From Serpula lacrymans var. lacrymans S7.9 (lineage: Eukaryota > Basidiomycota > Agaricomycetes > Boletales > Serpulaceae), in assembly GCF_000218685.1 (NCBI RefSeq), contig NW_006763290.1:4118908-4182907 (forward strand): DNA of 64,000 bases, in the 5' to 3' direction. The translations under genes and the position numbers were made by a program. This document shows positions 54,692 to 63,471 of the stretch, piece by piece. Positions within the stretch are counted from its first letter, which is position 1. The number at the start of each line of letters is the position of its first letter. Below the pieces are notes generated by a model. That model was not told the origin of the DNA, did no database searches, and saw nothing but the letters and a program-made list of their open reading frames with translations.

Positions 54692-55284
54692 TGCGGATTG
54701 GGCCAAGTGGCTAAAGATAGCCCAGTTCTCGTACAATATCAAACAGTCGTTGGCTACAGGGAAAGCACCATTTGAGGTTACAAGATTATACCTCCCCAGA
54801 ATGGGTGTAGAACCTGGCAAAAGCAAGAATGGGGCTGCTAAGAGCATGGTAAAGGACATAAAATCTGTCTTAGATGAAACGCACAAGGTGCTATTCAAAA
54901 CTGCAGAGCAGATGAAAGACAGGGCAGAGTGTAGACACTCCATAGCTTCTGACTACAAGGTTGGCAATCTCATCTGGTTAGATACCGACCACTTAAAATT
55001 AAAAGATTGGCATTCTAGAAAACTGACCAACAAGTGGATTGGTCCTTACCAGATTAAGGAAGCAAACCCAATGCGGTAGAGCTGGAACTCCCAAAACAAA
55101 TGATGGTAGTACCCACGGTCAATATTAGCCATGTGAAACCCTACAAAGGTCCGCTGCTGGGACAGCACGTAGACCGGCCTGGACTGGTTGTAGTCACCCA
55201 GGAACGTGAAGAAGAATTTGAAGTTGAACAGGTGGTGGATGCACACTTGAAGCGTGGAAAATTAAGAGTTTCTAGTCCTATGGA
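54692..55284 (+). pseudogene. Gypsy integrase C-terminus (second element copy)
   Basis: It starts abruptly with the sequence equivalent to 19826 of the first gypsy element ('gattgggccaagtggctaaagata'). It encodes GKAPFEVTRLYLPRMGVEPG, AEQMKDRAECRHSIASDYKV, GNLIWLDTDHLKLKDWHSRK and LTNKWIGPYQIKEAN. After a one-base deletion near 55065 come VVPTVNISHVKPYKGP and the start of the chromodomain (DAHLKRGKLRVSSP). It is interrupted at 55284 by a solo LTR and continues at 55793. It differs from the first copy by many single-base changes. Confidence 0.92.
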
Positions 55285-55792
55285 TGTAACAACCAAGAGT
55301 TATTTACTCTGGCGCACACAGGAACACACTATAAAGAAGATGATGGGGAGTGGTTACCCCTTAGGCTGCAGTGAGTTAGTTGTGCTAGACAACAGGAGGA
55401 CTTGCTGAGTCCTTCCCCAAGATTTATTGGGGTTTATATACTAATACAGGTTTTTTTGTACATATGTACTGTACAGTTGCTAGAGGCAGTGGCTGCTGAT
55501 GTCATGGGGCCTAGCCCGTGTGACCAGCTCCACTGCGTGAGATACTTGTATCTAAAATAAGAATAAAGGCAGCACCGCGCGAGAAAGGTGGAGTTTGGAC
55601 TACAAGGGGAAGTGCCACATGGCACAGTGTGAAAACTACAGTACAAGGTTAAAGCGGAGAATGAAATTTAAAGGAAAGGTCCGAAAATGAAAAGTAAAGT
55701 AAATGGTCACATGACTGGTCATGTGACATGGAAAATAAAAGTAGAAGTACAAAAGTGAAGCGTAATTAGGTGCTGGTATGTCAATTGTAACA
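55285..55792 (-). mobile_element. Solo gypsy LTR, long variant, nested in gypsy chromodomain
   Basis: In plus-strand view it begins TGTAACAACCAAGAG and ends AATTGTAACA, with the perfect duplication ATGGA on both sides (55280-55284 and 55793-55797). At 508 bp it is longer than the 408-417 bp form because of an extra roughly 90-base segment at the LTR start that contains the palindrome GTCACATGAC/GTCATGTGAC. The host sequence resumes immediately with 'aggactatagagacaagaac', the chromodomain equivalent of 20416 on. Confidence 0.95.
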
Positions 55793-56020
55793 ATGGAAGG
55801 ACTATAGAGACAAGAACAGAACATGGGAATCAGAAGCCCATCTGGACAATTCCTGCCGTGCTGTTTGAGAAATTTATTCCAAGAATCCCTTGGCTCCTAT
55901 GAAGCTTAGAGGCATGGATTCAACCCTTTTTAAAACCCTTTTTCAACCTATGCCCAAAAATTTAACTACTACCTCTGGTACTTAGTCTTGCCTGGAAATT
56001 AAGCCTTAGAAGGGGGGTAG
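55793..56020 (+). pseudogene. Gypsy chromodomain end and polypurine tract
   Basis: This continues the interrupted chromodomain: RTWESEAHLDNSCRAV-like sequence equivalent to TWEPEAHLYNSRNAV of the first element, then the 3' untranslated stretch with 'aacctatgcccaaaaatttaactac' shared by both elements, and the polypurine tract 'aggggggtag' at 56011-56020 next to the LTR. Confidence 0.9.
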
Positions 56021-56283
56021 TGTTATGATACACAATTTTTGGACCTTTAAATTTCATTCTCCACTTTAACTTTCGTTCGTGGTTTTCACACACTGTGCTA
56101 TGCGGCACTTTCCATTTTGTTCAAACTCCACTTTCTTGCGCTGCGCTGCTTTTCTTTATTCTTAGCTACAAGTCTCTCACACAGTACAGCTGGTCACACG
56201 GGCTGTGCCATATGACATCATCAGCCACTGCCTTCATGAACTGTATAGTACACATGTACAAATAGTCTGTAGTTGTATAAATA
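56021..56283 (+). mobile_element. Truncated 3' LTR of the second gypsy copy
   Basis: It begins TGTTATGATACACAATTTTT after the polypurine tract and follows the LTR family to 'gtagttgtataaata' at about 56283. Then homology ends inside the TATA-like region, so roughly the last third is missing. Confidence 0.9.
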
Positions 56284-57735
56284 CGTGCATCTCTGAAGTT
56301 CTCAAGAGTTGAGGGATCATTGGCTAACAGAAAGGGCAGGGTACGGTCAGACAACACATCATGATCAGAAATGTTATAGTTTACCCCATTACCAACTTGA
56401 AAGTCTGTCATTGCCCAAAAGCCATCCCATGTCTGTGTGAGGCAATGGTAAACTATAACAAAAACAATACCCATCTCCAACTGCACTTGCAAGGAGTAAG
56501 AGGTACAATGAGCTTGAGGTCAACAGATGCTAGCAAATATAGCAGGTAAAGGACTTGGGAATAAACTCAAAGGTTTCTAGTGAGAAGTAAAGCAGATATT
56601 TCAAGTAATAGAAAGCTAAAGAACTGTACATGGATGTGTAGGGCTTATATAGCTAACTGTCTATCCCTCAGACCGAAAGAGGAATAAAAAAAAAGTGGTC
56701 TGAGGAAGAAATTGACCAATGAGAAAAAGAATAACTATTGTACAATTTTTAAAGATTTATCAGCAGGTGAGAGAATGTACTAATAATAAGTATTGTGACG
56801 CGTGTTTAGGAACCATATCCTTATGGTGAGGTATAATCCTGACTAAAGCATTTTTTAATATCTCCAGGCACTGATGAGGCTTGGAGCTAGTTGGCGAGAT
56901 CTCTACCACTGGCCCTTACCCATTGTGCTGGCTGGCTGGGAGTGATACCCAGTCTCTGATCTGCGATACGAAGTGGTAACAATGGATAAAAAAGCCTGTG
57001 AGGGCTATGAGAAGCAAGATAGCAAAAGATACCTCTAGCCCTAAAGCCAGAGATGTAACAAGAAAAGTGTTTAAGAACCAAGACATGGAACAAGAAGATA
57101 ATAAAATAATAAATGGTCCTTACAGTCTGGCCTTGTTATATCCATACCAGAAGTCAGAACTCTGAGCCCAAAACCACTGAACCATTGGTATACTTGGGAT
57201 TATGTTCCTTGTGGTCTGCCGGTTGGCATAACTCTACACTCCATTTCCACATGGTGTTCTGGTTGTCTGCTCTGATACTCCTGCACTGAACTTCTAGTCC
57301 GCCATACATTTCTCCTTGCATGTTCTAGTATTCCTCGTGGAGTCTGTAGTTAGACCTTATAATACACTCCTTGCACATACATTCTCCTCTTGCTAGATAA
57401 CTGTCCACATGGAACTCCGTACCTATATTACAAGTAACTCCTTACAAGCTCCTGCTCCCCCAATAGTATATAAGCTGTAACTCCTGTACTCTGTTCCTGC
57501 AGTTTGAATATTAACTAAATTCCCTCGCTTTCTTACCAGTCCTTTTCTGATCCTTCTCCAGAGGATCTTTACTCTGCTCCCTTTTATCCTCTACTTCTCC
57601 TCCGTCCACTTCCAATGAGTAAGGGACCAAGGTCCATGGAAGGGTCTAGCGCACGAGCTAAGCCAATTCCCCATCTTGTCCTCTGTACTCTGTTACTTTG
57701 TCCTTGTACTCCGCAGCTCCGTTACTCCAAAAAGG
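56284..57735. other. No gene; possible unrelated LTR-type leader
   Basis: 56284-57120 contains short frames with no motif. From about 57130 to 57700 the plus strand has LTR-like composition: 'agtatataagctgtaact' at 57464-57481 as a TATA-like box, pyrimidine-rich downstream sequence, and an ATG at 57617 starting MSKGPRSMEGSSARAKPIPH. It could be an LTR and leader of a retroelement not otherwise present; no second copy is available to test this. Confidence 0.35.
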
Positions 57736-58070
57736 CCACGGTTCTGACAGGCCTGAATGAACTTGTTGGAGTAAATTAAGAAATGCAGGGTTGGTGTGAG
57801 CAAACCAGTTTTTCATAAGTTCGACCACCTTACTGACTTATCTCCAGAGAAAGGCTCCGTAAAGTGCATTTTGACCCAAGTCAGTTTGAGTGGTATTGGG
57901 CAAAAGTTGACTGAATAAGCTATAGCTGAAGAGAGCTTTGTTGCGCACAGGTTTCAATTGACCAAAATCCCCCATAAAAATAATGTTCACACCTCCAAAC
58001 GGTTGACTCAAAGCTCCTGGCACAACTGCTTTTGCAGAACAGATTCAGTGTGAGATATTGCTCAGCAGTC
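57736..58070 (-). pseudogene. Helitron PIF1-type helicase fragment
   Basis: The minus strand encodes SVNRFRG-like sequence, then GGVNIIFMGDFGQLKPVRNK (helicase motif II/III region, FMGDFGQLKP), ALFSYSLFSQL, GQNALYGAFLWR and VELMKNWFAHTNPAFLNLLQ. This is the PIF1-like helicase domain of fungal Helitrons. The upstream part (Walker A and DE motif) is missing because a copia LTR starts at 58071. It may or may not derive from the same family as the Rep halves at 32-43 kb. Confidence 0.85.
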
Positions 58071-58285
58071 TAATAAAACTAAGTGAAACTCAGCCGCTGC
58101 CCGAGAGGCTATAGAAACAACTGAGGTATTCCTATACTAAACCCCCTACTACTTATAGTCGGAGGTGCTACTCGATACAGTATAATGACTCCTAGGAGAA
58201 CAATGGTTACTCCATGGAGTGGTGGCTATGCTCCATGGAGAACAATGGCTGCTTTGGCAGAGACCGGGTTTATCCAGTTTTGTCA
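58071..58285 (-). mobile_element. 3' LTR of copia element (215-bp form)
   Basis: In plus-strand view it begins TAATAAAACTAAGTG and ends CAGTTTTGTCA. Compared with the 322-bp solo LTR at 38605-38926 it lacks exactly 107 bases, the distance between the two copies of the 29-base internal repeat, so one repeat copy plus the spacer was deleted. The outer flank is CAGTC (58066-58070), inside a Helitron helicase, and does not match the other end of the element. Confidence 0.93.
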
Positions 58286-58926
58286 CTCCCACTCGAGTGC
58301 AACCGTAGTCCCATAGCTTTAGAGAATTTCCAGTGTTTTTCATGAGTGAGGGGTTTAGTGAGAATGTCTGCAACCATATCTCCTGTAGGAACATATCTGA
58401 TTACTGCCTCTCCCTTTGATACTAAGTCATCTCGGATAAAATGATATTTCTGTTGAATGTGTTTTGTGCGAGCACGGAACTGTGGATCTCGTGTAAGAAT
58501 GATAGCTGCTTGATTGTCACAGTGCAATGTTGTAGGTCCATTTTGAGCATGTCCAATTTCTTCAAAAAATGTCCGAAGCCATGCAAGGTGTTGTCCAGCA
58601 TTGCTCAATCCAATATACTCTGACTCCGTGGAGGATAAAGCTACCATGCTTTGTCTTTTGCTTGTCCAGGAAATTGCTCCTTGGATGGTGATAAAGACAA
58701 ACCCTGATGTTGATCGAGACGTGTCTGGGTCTCCAGACCAATCTGCATCTGAATATCCATAGAAATCCATGTCCATGGAGACATCTGTGCCATCATATCG
58801 TAGTTCCATGTCCCTGGTTGCTTTCAGATATCGGAGGACACATTTTGCAGCTTCCCAGTGATGGCTCCTTGGAGCTGAGCTATGCCTGCTTAGTATTCCA
58901 ACAACGTACAGTGTCATATACTGCAT
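58286..58926 (-). pseudogene. Copia RNase H domain
   Basis: Minus-strand frame of 218 codons: TLYVVGILSRHSSAPRSHHW, EAAKCVLRYLKATRDMELRY, GYSDADWSGDPDTSRSTSGF, ISWTSKRQSMVALSSTESEY, AWLRTFFEEIGHAQNGPTTL, HCDNQAAIILTRDPQFRART, KHIQQKYHFIRDDLVSKGEA and DMVADILTKPLTHEKH. These are the RNase H blocks of Ty1/copia pol with the catalytic Asp (DADW), Glu (STESEY) and Asp (CDNQ) intact. It is the last domain before the 3' LTR. Confidence 0.95.
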
Positions 58927-60174
58927 TAGAATTGAGACTTAGGAGTTCCTCCTCCAAGGCAGACTTCCATAATTCTCCATCCGGACGTGATAAGGCTTCC
59001 TTTAGTGTCCTTGGAAGGTCTGTGTTAGATGGACCGGTACTTGCTATTCCAGCAAAGCATGTCTCCTATGTATCAGATGTTTCTTCATGAACCTCAGGAG
59101 TGTTAGGTTTCTCCATGGAGTTATCATGCTGCTCTTTTTGAGACTGTTCCTCATCTAGAGTCCTTTGATAATCTCGGTTTTTGTCTGCAGGACGGGTCTG
59201 GCGACTGCTTCTGCGTACTCCTAGGACTTTAGCAGGCATGACTGCTCTTTTAGGAACTTGTGCAGGTACTCCAGGGAGTAGCAGCATTTGTGTATTTGTT
59301 GCCCCACTCACTCCTGAAGGTGTTGAATCACTCCTTGGAGGTATTGGATGACTCCTTGGAGGTGTTGTATACCTTCCAGAAGCTGATCCAATGGACAGGC
59401 TGTCTAGCTGTATTCGGACTTTTTCCACATAAGCTGGCTGTATGTTGAGGGGCTGTCCTCCCACTGACTGTAACTCTACTTTGGCTTTCCATTCTGAAGA
59501 TGGCCAGTGTTCAGGTCTTGGTTGTAGAGACTGTTGTGGAGGGTGTCTTAGCTGATCAGGTGCTCCCACTGCTCTCGGAATATCTCCACAGAGGTATTGC
59601 CCCACTGCTCTTGGAACATCTCCTTGGAGATGTGGTTCCATTTGTAATTCATTTGGATCTCGGATCCGAGGGTCAGGATCATCCTCCTCCAATCTTTTTT
59701 GGTCTGGATAGTGAGCATTCTCTGGAATGAGTCCCTCCCACTGATCTGTGCTAGTGTCTGTGTTCCAGGGAGCAGTGTCATCCTTTTGTACCTTTCCGGA
59801 TTCATTGAATATGACATGCCGACTGGAAAACACAATCCATTTTTCAGTGTCTAGGAGTTTGTAGGCTTGCTTTCCATGTGTGTAGCCAATCATTATGGCT
59901 TTGCGCCCCTTGGAGTAAAACTTCCCTTGCCTTTTGTCTTTCAGAATCAAGGCATATGCTTGGCATCCGAAAGGGCGAAACAAAGTTGGATCAACTCTCC
60001 TTTTAAACAGTATTTCATATGGGGTCTTTCCATGGAGTCCTGATGCTGGGCTGCGTGCTGTGATATATGCAGCTGTTTGCATGGCATCTACCCAAAATGA
60101 CTTTGGGAGCTTGGAATCATGGAGCATAGTGGTTGCTAATGTAGCCAATGTCTGATTCATGCGTTCTGCAATGT
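58927..60174 (-). pseudogene. Copia integrase C-terminal part and linker; RT core deleted
   Basis: The minus strand continues from the catalytic Glu region (NNIAERMNQTLATLATTMLH) through KLPKSFWVDAMQTAAYITAR, GLHGKTPYEILFKRRVDPTL and FRPFGCQAYALI. A Pro/Ser-rich linker (PPRSHPIPPRSDSTPSG) follows, with a basic tail (RRSSRQTRPADKNR). After a stop near 59066 comes PRTLKEALSRPDGELWKSAL and EEELLSLNSNA, the first blocks of copia RT. It then jumps directly to the C-terminal edge of RT (VVGILSRHSSAPRSHHW). The whole RT catalytic core with its YVDD box is therefore missing, so the element cannot encode its own RT. Confidence 0.92.
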
Positions 60175-62018
60175 TATTTGTTCCGGAGTATCTGCAGCTG
60201 TAGTTTCTTGGATGACACCATCTCCTTGGAGTTGATTTTTGAATGCATTGCCAGTATATTCTCCTCCCCCATCGCTCCGGAGGAATTCTGTGTATAGTGG
60301 AGTGAAGTTTTCTTCTCCCAAATGAGTCCGGAAGAATATTTGGACATCTTCTTTCCATTGCTTGTATTGTTCCAGTGCTTCGCTTTTATGTTTAGGAAAT
60401 ATATCCATGGAAATTTGGAAAAATCATCTACAATGATAATCCAGTACCAAAAACCCTCCCTGGAAGTTGGTTTGATTAGTCCTCCAACATCTGTGTGCAC
60501 AATTTGTATGGGGTGCTTGGCTCGGTTTCCTCCAGTGGACTTGAAAGGTAATTTCTTCATCTTTCCTAAAGCACAAGGTTCACAAAACTCCAGGGTTCCG
60601 GTAAGGGTGTCTATGTCCTGGAGCTGTCTTTTTGTAACCATTCGTTGCAAGCGGTCCATTCCAATGTGTCCCATTCTCCTGTGCAATAAATTTACATCTA
60701 CTGCTGCAAAAGCTGAATCCAGGTTGATTTCGGGTTTTGCTTGGATGTGATAAAGTCCTCGCTTGTGTAACGCAGTGAGGATAAGTTCCTCCTTTTTCCG
60801 AACTTCACAAGCATTTGACCCTGCTGGAAAAAGTGTTGATAACCCCGTTTTGGACAATTTGTGGACAGAGACGAGTGCTAACGTGAAGTTTGGCACAAGT
60901 AAGACATTTGACAGTGCAATGTTGTAGTCCTTTTTGCCAACAGTTGCTTGTAGGATTACTGTTCCAATGCCAATAGCATTTACAGAGGATTCATCCCCAA
61001 AACTGATCGTCCTCGGAGGATGCAGAACATGGTATGTTCCTGGCTCAAACCAGGAGCGGTGAGGGACCATGTGGGATGTTGCTCCGGAGTCAATAATAAT
61101 TGTTGTTTTGGTCTTATCGGGTTCCGACACAAGGTAAGCTTGAATGTGTTTAGCAAGGGGCTTGGAAATATGTACATGATCCAATGCAATATGACTCTGT
61201 TCCTCCTCGGAGTCAGATCTGGATGATTGCTCTGCTGTATTTGCCTTTTCCTTCTCTTTTCCTTTATTCTTGTGTCTTTCCTTTCCCTTCTTCCTTTGAC
61301 CTTTTTCAGCTGACTGAAGTGTTCGACACTCCGAGGTGTTGTGTGATTTGGCTTTGTGGAAGTTACACCATTTCTCCTCGGATTTGAGTGCTGATTCGGA
61401 ACCTCCAGGGGCCTTCCCTGACTGTCGTGCAACTTCTGCAGTGATCCAGATCTCAACTGCATCAAAGGTAAATCTATTTTCTTCAATCGTGTTGATTACT
61501 GATGACTGAAATATTTGCCATTCAGGAGTGCATGAGAGAGATTGGAGAAGAGTGAAAGCCATGAGTTTGTTATCAACTCCTAGTTTCATTCCAGAGAGGT
61601 GTGAATTAATTGTCCGGATTTTTGCAATGTGGTCCTGGATAGGTGATGTCCCATCCCAGGACAATTTGGTGAGTTGCTGGAATGAATAGAAGGCCAAGGC
61701 AATGTTGGACATTTGATGGAGCGGGACAAGTTTATCAAATAACTCCTTGGAGCTGGTGAGGTCTCCAGTCCTCATTAGGAGGGCATCAGAGATGTGGTCC
61801 TGGATGACTTCATGTGCCTTCTCATCCTTAAGTATCCAGGTGATTTCAGGATCCTCCAAGGAGGTAGGTTTTCCTGGTGAGGGCTTAAGCTCCTCTCCAG
61901 TAACAACCCGGAGAACTTTTTCCCGACGTAGCTTTGAGATGATCCGGAGTTTCCATATCTGAAAATTGTTGGGTCCAGTGAGAACTGGACATGCGGATGT
62001 ATCGCGTGCTGTGGTCAT
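60175..62018 (-). pseudogene. Copia Gag, protease and integrase N-terminal part
   Basis: A 614-codon minus-strand frame from ATG at 62018. Gag: NNFQIWKLRIISKLRREKVL and a UBN2-type region; zinc-knuckle-like CNFHKAKSHNTSEC (residues about 220-233); Lys/Glu-rich spacer; protease TTIIIDSGATSHMVPHRSWF with intact DSG. GAG-pre-integrase: LLHRRMGHIGMDRLQRM and FCEPCALGKMKKLPF, the HHCC zinc site. Integrase: HTDVGGLIKPTSREGFWYWI (first Asp) and DDFSKFPWIYFL. Near 60410 the frame shifts: the true continuation is in another frame (KSEALEQYKQWKEDVQIFFR and LRSDGGGEYTGNAFKNQLQG, second Asp), shifting again near 60175. At least two frameshifts. Confidence 0.95.
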
Positions 62019-62075
62019 GGTTCTGAGGTTGCCATTTCAAATAAGAATTATTTCCTGCGTAGCTTTTGCGCACCA

Positions 62076-62087
62076 GGGCTCATAACC
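62076..62087 (-). promoter_or_regulatory. Primer-binding site for half initiator tRNA-Met
   Basis: Directly inside the 5' LTR the element's sense strand reads GGTTATGAGCCC. The complement, GGGCTCATAACC, is the anticodon stem-loop sequence of fungal initiator methionine tRNA (anticodon CAT). Priming by an internal cut of tRNA-iMet is known for Drosophila copia and yeast Ty5, so this element probably uses the same half-tRNA mechanism. Zero bases separate it from the LTR end. Confidence 0.85.
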
Positions 62088-62354
62088 TAATAAAACTAAG
62101 TGAAACTACAATAGATGTTAGTTTAAGGTGATCTCTAATAAATGTAATGTAACATACCTCAGCCGCTGCCCAAGAGGCTATAGAAACAACTGAGGTATTC
62201 CTATACTAAACCCCCTACTACTTATAGTCGGAGGTGCTACTCGCTACAGTATAATAACTCCTAGGAGAACAATGGTTACTCCATGGAGTGGTGGCTATGC
62301 TCCATGGAGAACAATGGCTGCTTTGGCAGATACCAGGTTTATCCGGTTTTGTCA
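62088..62354 (-). mobile_element. 5' LTR of copia element (267-bp form)
   Basis: In plus-strand view it begins TAATAAAACTAAGTG and ends CGGTTTTGTCA. Relative to the 322-bp form it lacks exactly 55 bases, the distance between two copies of GTTTCACTTAG (38853-38863 and 38908-38918 in the solo LTR). This is a different deletion from that in the 3' LTR. The outer flank is GGATA (62355-62359) within Plavaka-type sequence, which does not match CAGTC at the other end. The plus-strand frame starting at 62272 begins inside this LTR. Confidence 0.93.
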
Positions 62355-63471
62355 GGATAAACCTCTCCTAGGCAGCTTGAAGACAATTGAAAGAAGAGTC
62401 AACCGGTACTGTACCTGCAAGCATAATTGTGGTGCAGGAAAATGGGTACACAAGGGCGCCTACCAGAGGCATCAAAAAGTGATTTTTGATCTCAGTGCAA
62501 GCGCCTTTCAAACATCACAAGCTCAAGCACCCTCTAGTCATCAAAAAAACCAAGCAGGGCCTTCACTAGTTCAAGGAAATAGCCATATGAGGCAGGTTTT
62601 GCATTTTCAGAATCTCTATATCACATGCTAACAATATTCAATTTACCACCGCTACTCTATCCTGACAGTTGGACTGAAAAAAACCTGAGTCATCCATGCA
62701 AGACCAGCATCATCTTCACCAGGATATAAACACCAAAAATCAAGATTCAAACTCAATTACACCAGCACCTCAGAATCAGCCAAGAAACAATGACTCTGGG
62801 TCTGAAGATAACAATCTGCATGACCAAGAATTTCCCAGTGAGTATGACCTTGAAGAAATTGAATGTCATGCTTGGCTAGAAGACCTCAAAAATATGACAG
62901 CGTTTCTACGAGCCATGGAGAATGCTTCTTTTGAAGACAGCGTGCAGGACTTGACCCCAACTACCTCTATAGCCTCTGCAACCCACTTCAAGACAATCTT
63001 AGCCTCAATGATGACCCCTTCCTCAAGTTTTCCATACTATTCTACCTGAAAGGGAGAAATTTGTCTGAAGATTGCTACAATAGCACACATCAAGCATATT
63101 GTGAACTACATCCAGAACACGCACACAAGATCCTATTATACTACCAAGTGGAACAAGCTGTATCCAAACTAAGTGGTGTCCAATCTGTCGTTCATGACAT
63201 GTGCATAGGCACATGTCTTGCCTACACGGGGGTATATACTAATCTTGACGAATGTCCAATCTTCCACGAACTAAGATATGATCAAGACAAGTTAAGGCTG
63301 AGCAGAGGGACAAAAAAGGTAGCAAGACAGACCTTCCATACCATACCCATTGGATCACAGCTTCAAGCCCTCTGGCGTCATCCTGATAGGGCTGAATTGA
63401 TGAAATATTGCAATGCACAAACACAGAAGATTTTTGATCAGTTTGACAAGAATCAGGAATATCCGGATGCA
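62355..63471 (+). pseudogene. Plavaka/Tnp2-type transposase, N-terminal region
   Basis: Plus-strand frames follow the amino end of Plavaka-type proteins: a Cys/His block RRVNRYCTCKHNCGAGKWVH with KGAYQRHQK. Next is an acidic spacer (DSGSEDNNLHDQEFPSEYDL), LEDLKNMTAFLRAMENASFE, then YCELHPEHAHKILLYYQVEQ and LSGVQSVVHDMCIGTCLAYT, GVYTNLDECPIFHELRYDQD, KKVARQTFHTIPIGSQLQAL and WRHPDRAELMKY. CPxC is altered to CPIF, losing one Cys, and a TGA near 63048 plus frameshifts break it. It is cut at about 63472 by a copia gag copy and at 62354 by the copia LTR. Confidence 0.88.

Noticed and set aside
61020..61486. Open frames opposite to or out of phase with the copia gag (61020-61226, 61184-61387, 60980-61486, and 63646-63849)
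   Set aside because: They are shadows of the gag-protease coding; the frame at 63646 is the same shadow in the inverted copy.
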